Of a stretch of DNA of 64,000 nucleotides, positions 1 through 6,694 are shown one piece after another. The stretch covers positions 4,023,501 to 4,087,500 of the forward strand of contig NC_011420.2 in assembly GCF_000016185.1 (NCBI RefSeq). Direction: 5' to 3'. Source of the DNA: Rhodospirillum centenum SW. Its GTDB lineage: Bacteria; Pseudomonadota; Alphaproteobacteria; Azospirillales; Azospirillaceae. The position numbers were made by a program, and so were the translations under genes. Each line of letters opens with the position of its first letter. Within the stretch, counting starts at the first letter, position 1. A model generated the notes under the pieces. That model was not told the DNA's origin and did not search any database. It saw only the letters and a program-made list of their open reading frames with translations.

Positions 1-2
1 TG

Positions 3-1664
3 GCGCGCGACGGCGGCGACGGGGACGAAGCCGTGCGGCTGCTGCGTGCCGCGGTTGCGGCAGCGCCCGGTGATCCGGACCTGCTCTGCGATCTCGGTGC
101 CCTGACGTTCAAGCAGGGCGCTGCCTCCGAAGCGCTCGGTCTGTTCTCCCGGGCCGCCATGCTGGCCCCGGACAGGGCTGCCCCGTTCCATGCCATGGCA
201 GGGGTCCTGGAGGCGCTGGGCCGGACGGAGGAGGCTGAAGCCGCCCTGCGCACGGCACAGCGCCTTTCGCCGGTCGATCCGGGGGTGGCGGCGGATCTCG
301 GGCTGCTGCTGCTCCGCTCCGGCCGGCAGACGGAGGCGCTCGACCTGCTGCGCCGGGCATCGGTGCGCTGTGGCGCCTCCGTGGCACTCGCCCAGGCGCA
401 GGGGCTTGTCCTGCTCGCCCTGGGCCGGACGGAAGAGGCCATCGTCTGGCTGCGCCGGGCCGTGGCGCTGGAGCCTGACCGGGCCGATCTCTGGACCGGG
501 CTCGGGCGGGCCAGTGCCGAGGCGGGGGCCGCCGCGGACGCGCTGCGTGCCTTCCGTCGGGCCACCGCGCTGGCTCCGCTGGATGCCGAGGCGCACGCCC
601 GGCTCGGTCGCTTTCTCTGCCGTCTCGGTCGGCAGGGGGAGGCGATCCACGGCTACCGGGAGCTGGAGCGGTCCCTGCCGCCTTCTGCGGCCCGCAGCCG
701 CCTGATCGCGGACGGGGAGGCTGCGTTCGGCGATCCCGAGCGCGCCCTCGGCCTTTTCGATTCGCTGCTGGCGGAGGGCGGTGACAGCCCCGCAGCCCGC
801 GCCGCCCTCCTGGGCCGGACTGCGGCGCTCCATCTCCGTCTCGGGCGGCCGCGCGCAGCGTGGGCGCAGGCGGAAGCGGCGCTGGCGCTTGATCCCGTCT
901 GTTCCGGCGCACTCCTTGCCGGTGCGGAGGCCGCGCTGCGCGACGACCGTCCGCACGCGGCCCTGGAACTGGCGCGGCGGGCAACGGAAAGCGGCAGGCC
1001 ACGGGCCGTGGCCCTGATGGCAACGGCCTTGCAGTGCCTGGGTGATCCGCTCGGGCGACGCCTCGCCGACCCTGCGGCGCTGGTCCGGGTGGAGGATCTG
1101 CCTCCCCCGCCGGACATGGGGGGACCCGACGGCTTCCGGCGAGCGCTGCTGGAGACGCTTCTGCCGCTGCATGCCGTGCCGGAGGCCTCGACGGGTCCGT
1201 CGCCGCTGCTGGAATCGCGGACGGTGGGCAACCTGTTCGCCCGGCCGGCGCTGTCCGCCCCGCTGGAGGCGCTGCGCCGGCAGATCATGGCGGCACTGGA
1301 CCGTCATCTCGCCGTCCTTCCGGTCGATCCGGAGCATCCGGTGCTGTGCCGTCGGCCGGCGCACCTGCGCATCGTGGACTCCTGGTCGGTGCGTGGCCGT
1401 CGCCGCGGCTGTGCCGCCGACCCCGACCAGGGACAGGGATGGCTGTACGGCATCTACCACGTCGATGCGCCGGCCGATGCCGGCAGCCTCAGCTTCGGCC
1501 GCCCTCCCTTCGGGACCGGACCCGGGCCGGACCTCCCCTTTCTGGTCCCGCCGCGTCCCGGCCGGCTGGTCCTGTTCCCGTCCTTCCTCTGGCACGGAGC
1601 GGTGTCGGGAGAGGGTTCCTGCGTCACCCTGGCCTTCGAGGCGGCCCCCGCCGACGGAGCATGA
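3..1664 (+). CDS. TPR protein with degenerate 2OG-Fe(II) oxygenase-like C-terminus (5' end outside window)
   Basis: The reading frame is open from the window edge, and the residues before the first GTG (position 33) already look like a TPR helix, so the gene probably begins upstream. Roughly the first 330 residues are tandem 34-residue TPR units with the usual small residue/Ala/Leu pattern, a protein-protein interaction scaffold. The last ~200 residues resemble the putative 2OG-Fe(II) oxygenase family that often follows TPRs (SWSV, then YGIYHV, then PGRLVLFPSFLWHG). The late histidine (LWHG) is present. The segment that normally holds the first metal ligands (an HxH just before the SGVYYV-like strand) reads DPDQGQGWLYGIYHV, and the late arginine position reads GSCVTL. 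Catalysis is therefore doubtful. The TPR assignment is firm; the oxygenase fold is inferred from the motif order. Confidence 0.8.
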   Translation, partial: ARDGGDGDEAVRLLRAAVAAAPGDPDLLCDLGALTFKQGAASEALGLFSRAAMLAPDRAAPFHAMAGVLEALGRTEEAEAALRTAQRLSPVDPGVAADLGLLLLRSGRQTEALDLLRRASVRCGASVALAQAQGLVLLALGRTEEAIVWLRRAVALEPDRADLWTGLGRASAEAGAAADALRAFRRATALAPLDAEAHARLGRFLCRLGRQGEAIHGYRELERSLPPSAARSRLIADGEAAFGDPERALGLFDSLLAEGGDSPAARAALLGRTAALHLRLGRPRAAWAQAEAALALDPVCSGALLAGAEAALRDDRPHAALELARRATESGRPRAVALMATALQCLGDPLGRRLADPAALVRVEDLPPPPDMGGPDGFRRALLETLLPLHAVPEASTGPSPLLESRTVGNLFARPALSAPLEALRRQIMAALDRHLAVLPVDPEHPVLCRRPAHLRIVDSWSVRGRRRGCAADPDQGQGWLYGIYHVDAPADAGSLSFGRPPFGTGPGPDLPFLVPPRPGRLVLFPSFLWHGAVSGEGSCVTLAFEAAPADGA

Positions 1665-1805
1665 CGGAGGGACCGGCCGGGGCGGGCGGTTGTCCACGCT
1701 GTATGCGCGGCCCCGGTCCGCGTGCGAACCCGTTGCAAAGGTGACGCATTGCCCCGATAGTCCGATCGCCCTAGGGTGCCCGGAAGACAAGGAGTCATCA
1801 GGTCT

Positions 1806-2159
1806 ATGGCGTTTTCGGAAGCCCTTCAGTCCAAAGTTCTTGATGTACTGCGGACCGGAGGAACAGAGGTCACCGTGTTCCTGGTCACGGGGGTCAGACT
1901 GGTCGGGCGTATCGTTGCGCACGACGCCTACAGCCTTGCCCTGACCGGGCATGGCGGTGGTCTGCAACTCATCTACAAGCATGCCGTGACGACTCTGGTT
2001 CCGTCGTCGCCGCTCAGCCTGTACGATCCCTCCTCTTCGGCTGACAGGCCTGCAGCGGCGGCTCCGGTCGCCCCGGCGCCGGCGCGGCCCGCCGAACCGC
2101 CGAAGAAGCTCAAGCTGGTCCGTCAGGGCACGCGCCTGTCGCTCGCCGCGGAGGAGTGA
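1806..2159 (+). CDS. Hfq-like (Sm-fold) RNA-binding protein with C-terminal tail
   Basis: A protein of 117 residues. Residues ~5-65 follow the Hfq Sm fold: an N-terminal helix (ALQSKVLDVLRTGG), the Sm1 strands (TVFLVTGVRLVGRI, then HDAYSLAL) and an Sm2 motif IYKHAVTTLVPSSP, which matches the Hfq signature YKHAISTVVP. Hfq hexamers bind sRNA and mRNA. Differences from housekeeping Hfq are a Gly-rich insertion (GHGGG) before Sm2, the loss of the acidic residue after the N-terminal Gln, and a ~45-residue Ala/Pro-rich tail ending in a basic patch (KKLKLVRQGTR). The ATG at 1806 is chosen because AAGGAG lies 11 bases upstream; the in-frame GTG at 1776 has no such site. It is probably a second, diverged Hfq paralogue rather than the main hfq, which usually sits beside hflX and miaA. 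The gene stands alone. Confidence 0.75.
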   Translation: MAFSEALQSKVLDVLRTGGTEVTVFLVTGVRLVGRIVAHDAYSLALTGHGGGLQLIYKHAVTTLVPSSPLSLYDPSSSADRPAAAAPVAPAPARPAEPPKKLKLVRQGTRLSLAAEE

Positions 2160-2164
2160 CGGGG

Positions 2165-2206
2165 CGCCCGCTTTCCGGGCGGCACCGACCCGTCTGCCAG
2201 AACGGG
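2165..2206 (+). terminator. Two short hairpins after the Hfq-like gene
   Basis: CGCCCG/CGGGCG with a 5-base loop (2165-2181) is followed at once by CCCGT/ACGGG with an 8-base loop. They start 6 bases after the stop codon. There is no clear T-run, so termination is likely but unproven. They also face the 3' end of the convergent PQ-loop gene. Confidence 0.35.
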
Positions 2207-2231
2207 CCTTCCCCCGCAGGGGTGGCCGCGG

Positions 2232-2564
2232 TCAGGGCATGGCCGCGCCGAGCGGTGCGGCGGGGCTGTCCGTCGCGGCGCGCTGTGCTGTCCGCAGCTT
2301 GGCATGCGCGCGGGCCATCAGGCCCAGCATCACGGCCTGGCAGACGATGGTCAGAACGGACATGGCGATCAGCGCGCGGTCATGGTTGACCGCCAACGCA
2401 TAGGCCAGACTGTTCAGGCTGATCCCGAACCAGCCGAGCCACGACCAGGGGGAGATGCCCGCCACCAGCGCGGGCGTCCGCCAGAGCCGCAGCCATTGCG
2501 GCACATGGAAGAAAGCCGCGGCGATGCCGCCGACGGCATAGGTCAGCGTGAGAAGGTCCTGCAT
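2232..2564 (-). CDS. PQ-loop / SemiSWEET-like small membrane protein
   Basis: A 110-residue membrane protein with three predicted helices: TYAVGGIAAAFFHVPQWLRL, then SWLGWFGISLNSLAYALAV, then ALIAMSVLTIVCQAVMLGL. The first helix ends in the PQ motif (HVPQWLRLWRT), followed by GIS, as in SemiSWEET half-transporters, which dimerise and move sugars or other small solutes. Length and helix count fit that family. The ATG at 2564 is preferred; an upstream ATG at 2597 would add 11 polar residues. Substrate unknown. The gene converges on the Hfq-like gene. Confidence 0.65.
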   Translation of the reverse strand: MQDLLTLTYAVGGIAAAFFHVPQWLRLWRTPALVAGISPWSWLGWFGISLNSLAYALAVNHDRALIAMSVLTIVCQAVMLGLMARAHAKLRTAQRAATDSPAAPLGAAMP

Positions 2565-2735
2565 GGGATGGGCTCGGGGGAGGCGTGAGAACCTCACCTT
2601 GCCATGCCATCGGTTAACGGGCCTTCACCGGAACCGGAGGGATCCAGGTCGAAGCGGGGGCAAAGCGGGGACAGGCGCCCGGCGGGGCGTCCCTGAAAGG
2701 TCACGCCTTCCGCCTGCCGGCGCCGTCTCCAGGGC

Positions 2736-3287
2736 TCAGCGCCGCAGGAACGGGATCATCCGCGCCAGCGTGCCGTCGCGCAGGATCAGCGCGTGCTTCA
2801 TCGCCCCGGCGACATGCAGCACCAGCGCCAGCAGGAACAGCATGGCGACCGCGCCGTGGACACCGCCGGCCAGAGCGTGCAGCGACTCCGACGGCGCTCC
2901 CGCCGGCAGGTCGAACAGCCCGGCGACGGAGACCGTAGCACCGCTGGTCAGGACGGCGGTCATGCCCAGCACGGGCAGCGCCAGCATCGTCAGGTAGAGC
3001 ACGCCCTGCACCGCCTTGGCGACGATCACGTCGCGCCGCGGCCCCTCGGGTGCCGGGGCGGCCCCGCGCAGGACGTTGATGAACCGTGGGATCGCCAGCG
3101 CGAGGACCAGCAGGCCGGCCAGCGCGTGCCAGCCCAGCGCGGCGATCTTCTCCGGCCCGTCGGGCATGTCCTCCATCACCTTGCCGAGGACGAAGGCGGC
3201 GATCATCGCGGCGGCCATGACCCAGTGGATCACGATCATGCCGGTCGGGTATCTCTCGGTCGGGGCGGCGTTCATCGGGCCGGTCAT
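2736..3287 (-). CDS. Cytochrome b561 family membrane protein
   Basis: A 183-residue protein with four transmembrane helices carrying the expected heme-ligand histidines: MIVIHWVMA, ALGWHALAGL, ESLHALAGGVHG and ALVLHVAGAMKH. This is the bacterial b561 type that binds two b-hemes and passes electrons between the quinone pool and other acceptors in the inner membrane. The ATG at 3287 is chosen because an AGGA lies about 8 bases upstream and the preceding in-frame residues are not protein-like; an ATG at 3275 is an alternative. The gene is downstream of the FNR-like regulator in the same direction but has its own FNR-type box 73 bp before the start, so it is probably expressed separately under redox control. 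Confidence 0.85.
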   Translation of the reverse strand: MTGPMNAAPTERYPTGMIVIHWVMAAAMIAAFVLGKVMEDMPDGPEKIAALGWHALAGLLVLALAIPRFINVLRGAAPAPEGPRRDVIVAKAVQGVLYLTMLALPVLGMTAVLTSGATVSVAGLFDLPAGAPSESLHALAGGVHGAVAMLFLLALVLHVAGAMKHALILRDGTLARMIPFLRR

Positions 3288-3353
3288 GGGGGGCGGTCCT
3301 GGATCGGTGGAACTGCGGTCGGTCAGCGGTAGGCTGCCCGGCGTCCGCCGTCC

Positions 3354-3367
3354 TTGACATTCCGCAA
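3354..3367 (-). promoter_or_regulatory. FNR-type box upstream of cytochrome b561
   Basis: On the minus strand, reading toward the b561 gene, the site is TTGCGGAATGTCAA: a TTG-N8-CAA box with the 5-4-5 geometry of Crp/FNR operators, and with C and G flanking it to give CTTG..CAAG. It closely matches the boxes at 4794-4807 and 6511-6524. Confidence 0.55.
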
Positions 3368-3483
3368 GGCAGGGCGGCCCCGGCCTCCCTATCCTGCGAT
3401 GCGATGCATCAGGACTTGCACGCGCGGAGACGCGGTTGATCCACCGCCCCCGGTCCATCCTCTCCGGTCCAGGCCAGCGTCCG

Positions 3484-4191
3484 TCAGGCCTGTTCGGCGA
3501 TGGCCGACAGGGCCGGGCGGTCGCACAGGACCAGGTTGTAGCCTACCTCCCGGATGGCGCCCGTCCGCTTGAACTCGGCGATGGTCCGGCTCGTCGTCTC
3601 CAGCGTCACCGCCAGGATCGCCCCCAGATCCTCCCGCGAGAACAGCCGCACCGGCGCCTGCGGCGCCTCTTCCGACAGCAGCAGCAGCAGGCGGGCCAGC
3701 CGCTGGCGCACGCTGCCCACCGACAGGTCGGTCAGGAAGTCGTCGGCGATGCTCAGGGCCTCGTGCCACTTCTCCATCAGCCGGAAATGCAGGCGTGGCG
3801 TCTCCGCCTGCAGGCGCTGCACGACGGTGACGGGGATGCGGCAGACCTCTACGGGTTGCAGGGCCACGGCGCTGTGGGCGTAGCCGGGCCGCAGCAGCGC
3901 CTCCAGCCCGGCGACGCCGCCCGACCGGATCAGCCGGACGATGCGCTGGGTGCCGTCATGTTGCAGGTGGACCAGCTTGACCAGCCCGCGCCGGACGGTG
4001 AAGACGGCTTCCGCCGGGTCGTCCACCCCGTAGATCTGGCTGCCGGCCTCGTAGCGCAGCTCCTCGATCGGCGTGTGGATGTGGGCGAAGTCGGACTCCT
4101 GGAGATCGGCGAACAGGGCCAGATGGCGGATGCCGCATGTCTGGCACGCCGCCAGCCCCTTCCAGGCCGCCTCGATCTGTGGAGCCCTCAC
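3484..4191 (-). CDS. Crp/FNR-family transcription regulator, FNR-like with an incomplete cysteine set
   Basis: A 235-residue regulator: an N-terminal CQTC motif (C16, C19), a cyclic-nucleotide-binding-type beta roll (~25-120), a dimer helix, and a C-terminal winged helix (~170-215). The recognition helix reads LETTSRTIAEF, with the E..SR residues that in FNR contact TTGAT half-sites. E. coli FNR holds its oxygen-sensing [4Fe-4S] cluster with C20, C23, C29 and C122. Here the first two and the last (VEVCRIPV, C117) are present, but the C29 position is Ala/Leu (CQTCGIRHLALF). Cluster binding is therefore uncertain. The GTG start at 4191 has GGAG 8 bases upstream. The gene is divergent from the rhodanese gene, and similar FNR-type boxes surround it, which makes it the obvious candidate local regulator. 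Confidence 0.85.
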   Translation of the reverse strand: MRAPQIEAAWKGLAACQTCGIRHLALFADLQESDFAHIHTPIEELRYEAGSQIYGVDDPAEAVFTVRRGLVKLVHLQHDGTQRIVRLIRSGGVAGLEALLRPGYAHSAVALQPVEVCRIPVTVVQRLQAETPRLHFRLMEKWHEALSIADDFLTDLSVGSVRQRLARLLLLLSEEAPQAPVRLFSREDLGAILAVTLETTSRTIAEFKRTGAIREVGYNLVLCDRPALSAIAEQA

Positions 4192-4231
4192 CGCGAATCT
4201 CCGATGCCATCCATCCCTGACTTATGCATCC

Positions 4232-4247
4232 TGCCCGCCATCGGGCA
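4232..4247. promoter_or_regulatory. Inverted repeat in the divergent regulator/rhodanese region
   Basis: TGCCCG, CCAT, CGGGCA: perfect 6-bp arms with a 4-bp spacer, lying between the divergent starts at 4191 and 4374. The spacing resembles a Crp/FNR site but the half-sites are not TTG..CAA. A second perfect dyad (GGCCCGCC, GGCA, GGCGGGCC; 4333-4352) sits in the rhodanese leader just before its ribosome-binding site. At this GC content chance hairpins are common, so this is a candidate only. Confidence 0.3.
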
Positions 4248-4373
4248 AGGCCCAGCATTGTCGCTCGACCGGGCCGTGGTCGCGGCCGGTCCCACCGGGA
4301 CGGGCGGATGACCGCCCGTGCAACAGCCACCGGGCCCGCCGGCAGGCGGGCCGTCACGACAAGGGAGAGAAAG

Positions 4374-4769
4374 ATGCCCCAGATCGAATCCTTCGGCATG
4401 GCCGAACTGGCCAACTACACCCCGGAGGAGGTCCGCGCCGCCCTGGAGGCCGGCCAGATCACCCTGATCGACGTCCGCACGCCGCACGAATACGCGCTGG
4501 AGCACATCCAGGGCGCCCTGCTGTCGCCGATGCCGTTCCTGGAGCCCCGCTACCTGCCGGTCGCCGAGGGGGCCCGGCCGATCGTGTTCCACTGCGGCTC
4601 GGGCATGCGCTCGCGCATCGTGGCGCAGCGCTGCATCGATTCGGGCTTCACCCGGGTCGCCCACATGGTCGGCGGCATGGCGGCCTGGAAGCAGGCCGGG
4701 CTGCCCTACATCGCCACCGACCTCGCCACCGGCGGCCCGGTCTGGAAGCCGGAAGCGGCCAAGGCCTGA
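4374..4769 (+). CDS. Single-domain rhodanese (sulfurtransferase)
   Basis: A 131-residue one-domain rhodanese. It has the N-terminal CH2A-like segment IDVRTPHEYALEHI and the active-site loop HCGSGMRSR, where the cysteine takes the sulfane sulfur as a persulfide. Single-domain rhodaneses move sulfur from thiosulfate or glutathione persulfide to thiol acceptors in the cytoplasm. The ATG at 4374 follows AAGGGAGAG by a normal spacing. The OsmC-like gene follows 114 bp downstream. Rhodanese with an OsmC-type protein and a redox regulator suggests handling of reactive sulfur or peroxide stress; that role is inference. Confidence 0.9.
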   Translation: MPQIESFGMAELANYTPEEVRAALEAGQITLIDVRTPHEYALEHIQGALLSPMPFLEPRYLPVAEGARPIVFHCGSGMRSRIVAQRCIDSGFTRVAHMVGGMAAWKQAGLPYIATDLATGGPVWKPEAAKA

Positions 4770-4793
4770 CGCCGCCCGGCGGGGCCGCCGGCC

Positions 4794-4807
4794 TTGCGGA
4801 TTCTCAA
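4794..4807 (+). promoter_or_regulatory. FNR-type box upstream of the OsmC-like gene
   Basis: TTGCGGATTCTCAA, a TTG-N8-CAA site 83 bp (centre) before the OsmC-like start. It sits in the loop between GGCGGGGC (~4779) and GCCCCGCC (~4830), so the rhodanese terminator and the box overlap. It differs from the b561 box at only two positions. Confidence 0.5.
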
Positions 4808-4883
4808 TCCGGCCGCCCCGCCGCGGTGCGATCATGGCCCATCCATCCAATCCCGCCCCACCGGATCTGACGAGGTTCCAGGG

Positions 4884-5324
4884 ATGCAAGCCCTCCCCCA
4901 TATCTATCTGACCAAGGCCACCGGCACCGCCCAGGGCAATGTCCGCCTGGAGGCCGAGGCCGACGTGCCGGCGCTGGACACCGCCGCCCCGCCGCAGTTC
5001 GGCGGGCCGAACGGTTTCTGGTCGCCGGAGACCCTGTTCGTCGGCGCCGTCGCCGACTGCTACATCCTGACCTTCCGGGCCATCGCCCGCGCCTCCAAGC
5101 TGGAGTGGGAGAGCCTGGAGGTCGATGTCGAAGGCGTGCTCGACCGGGTCGAAGGCGTCAACCGCTTCACCCGCTTCACCGTGAAGCCCCGCCTGCTGGT
5201 GAAGGCCGCGGCCGACGCGGAGCGCGCGACGACTCTGCTGGAAAAGGCGGAGCGCACCTGCCTCATCACCAACTCGCTGACCGCGGAAATCCATCTGGAG
5301 CCCTCGGTCGGCGTGGCCGCCTGA
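4884..5324 (+). CDS. OsmC/Ohr-family protein
   Basis: A 146-residue protein of the OsmC/Ohr fold. The two conserved cysteines that react with organic hydroperoxides in this family are visible in AVADCYILTF (first helix) and ERTCLITNSL (near the C-terminus). The PQFGGPNGFWSPETLFVGA stretch is the usual strand leading into the first cysteine helix. The likely role is thiol-dependent reduction of hydroperoxides or persulfides in the cytoplasm. The ATG at 4884 is used because the family begins about here; the upstream frame is not protein-like. It may share transcripts with the rhodanese gene but also has its own FNR-type box. Confidence 0.85.
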   Translation: MQALPHIYLTKATGTAQGNVRLEAEADVPALDTAAPPQFGGPNGFWSPETLFVGAVADCYILTFRAIARASKLEWESLEVDVEGVLDRVEGVNRFTRFTVKPRLLVKAAADAERATTLLEKAERTCLITNSLTAEIHLEPSVGVAA

Positions 5325-5331
5325 ACCGGCC

Positions 5332-5355
5332 GGGCCGGTCCCCGCGGACCGGCCC
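5332..5355. terminator. Bidirectional hairpin between convergent genes
   Basis: GGGCCGGTCC, loop CCGC, GGACCGGCCC: a perfect 10-bp stem centred between the convergent stops at 5324 and 5387. No T-run, but position and strength fit a terminator for both genes. Confidence 0.5.
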
Positions 5356-5386
5356 GCCTGCTCCCCCGTGGTGCCGGCGGGGGCCA

Positions 5387-6391
5387 TCACTCCGGGGCGA
5401 ACAGCGTGCCACCCAGGAGCGCCATCAGCGTGCGGGCCGCCACCGTGGCCACGATGACCGTCGCCAGCAGCAGGGCGGCCGCGGCCAGCCCCGTGGCCCA
5501 GGCCGGTCCCTGAAGCCCCCCGTCCTGAACCGCTCCGGTCAGTTCGGCGAGGCGCAGGCAGGCGAGCGCCAGCGCCGCCGAGGGGAAGGTGAAGGCCCAC
5601 CAGGACACGGCGAAGGGCAGGTTCCGGAAGGACCGCGCCCGCGACAGCAGGATCGCCGCCAGGAAGACCGCCGGCCCCAGCAGGATGCGGGCTGCGGCGT
5701 CCAGCACGCCGCCGTTCAGCGCCAGCCAGGACAGGAACCCCACCGACGGCGGCGCCACCAGGATCGCCAGCGTCGGCAGCAGTCGCGCCGGCATCATCCC
5801 GTGGAACAGGATGCGGTTCAGCACCACCGGGAACAGCACCAGCCAGAACAGCAGCCCGACGCTGAACAGGAACCAGGACAGCTCCGTATGGCCGAGCGGG
5901 ACCCCGACGACGGGGGCCAGGATGTTGCCGACCACGGGGATGAACCAGGCCGGCCCGGCCGTGGCGATCTGCTGTTCCCGCGTGATCCAGCGCCCGATGA
6001 TCAGGCCGGCCAGGGCGATCTGCCCGACCGCTCCGGCCAGCCACAGCCCCTCGGCCACAGCGGGGCGGTAGGGCAGCAGACCGCCGGCCAGGATCATCAG
6101 CCCGATGGTCGCGGCCGGGTAGAAGTTCACCCGCACCGGATGGCGGGACTCCGCCGCGGCTTCCTCCGGATGGCGGACCACCTTCAGCAGGTAGAGCGCG
6201 CCGACCGCGACGAAGAGGACCGCGGCCAGGGCCAGCAGACCCTCGCCGACAACGGCGGGCAGGCCCAGGACGGTGTGCGCCTTGCGCCAGGCGAGCCCCA
6301 GCCCGCCGACGCCCATCACCGTGGCGAACAGGGGCAGGGGCACATGGGCGACCCAGGAGGCCGGCGCGTGGGGGGCGGGAAGGACGGTCAT
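5387..6391 (-). CDS. TDT/SLAC1-family (TehA-like) membrane transporter
   Basis: A 334-residue protein with about ten hydrophobic helices arranged as in the tellurite-resistance/dicarboxylate transporter (TDT) family, whose solved member is TehA and whose plant relative is the SLAC1 anion channel. Typical segments are PLPLFATVMGVGGLGLAWRK at the start, then FYPAATIGLMILAGGL, and a late WWAFTFPSAALALA helix. Members move anions such as malate, sulfite or nitrate-like ions; the substrate here is not evident. The ATG at 6391 begins the family-like sequence MTVLPAPHAPASW. An inverted TTGCG/CGCAA box lies 120 bp upstream. Together with rhodanese, a sulfite or sulfur-oxyanion export role is attractive but unproven. 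Confidence 0.8.
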   Translation of the reverse strand: MTVLPAPHAPASWVAHVPLPLFATVMGVGGLGLAWRKAHTVLGLPAVVGEGLLALAAVLFVAVGALYLLKVVRHPEEAAAESRHPVRVNFYPAATIGLMILAGGLLPYRPAVAEGLWLAGAVGQIALAGLIIGRWITREQQIATAGPAWFIPVVGNILAPVVGVPLGHTELSWFLFSVGLLFWLVLFPVVLNRILFHGMMPARLLPTLAILVAPPSVGFLSWLALNGGVLDAAARILLGPAVFLAAILLSRARSFRNLPFAVSWWAFTFPSAALALACLRLAELTGAVQDGGLQGPAWATGLAAAALLLATVIVATVAARTLMALLGGTLFAPE

Positions 6392-6510
6392 GGGCCGCTC
6401 GCGGGACAGGAGGGGGCGGGCAAAGGGGGCACGCCGGGGGCGTCTGGGCCAGAGGCGTGTGGGCTTTGTCAGCGACTGGCCGATCCTGGCAGGGTCCGTC
6501 GCGGTCCGTT

Positions 6511-6524
6511 TTGCGGTTTCGCAA
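6511..6524. promoter_or_regulatory. Perfect FNR/NnrR-type palindrome in the divergent TDT/creatininase region
   Basis: TTGCG, GTTT, CGCAA: a perfect 5-4-5 dyad in the 303-bp gap, 120 bp before the TDT start and 171 bp before the creatininase start. It shares TTGCGG..CAA with the sites at 3354 and 4794. The rest of the gap shows nothing else I can name. Confidence 0.6.
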
Positions 6525-6694
6525 GACAGGCGCGGAATTGACGCAGGAGAACCGGCGGGACAGGGAAGAGGCGGCGGCCGCCACCGGGGCGACGGGCAGG
6601 GGTGTGACGGTCGCCGCTTGCGCAGCGTGGCCGGGCGGCGCCAAATCGCCCGATCGAACCCCGAACGGCTCCCCTGAGACCGGAAAGCAGAATC

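Noticed and set aside
4258-4271. Possible FNR box before the rhodanese gene (TTGTCGCTCGACCG)
   Set aside because: Only the left half fits; the right half lacks CAA.
4188-6644. 818-residue open frame on the minus strand across the rhodanese, OsmC and TDT genes
   Set aside because: It overlaps three recognisable genes in other frames and its product has no family pattern.
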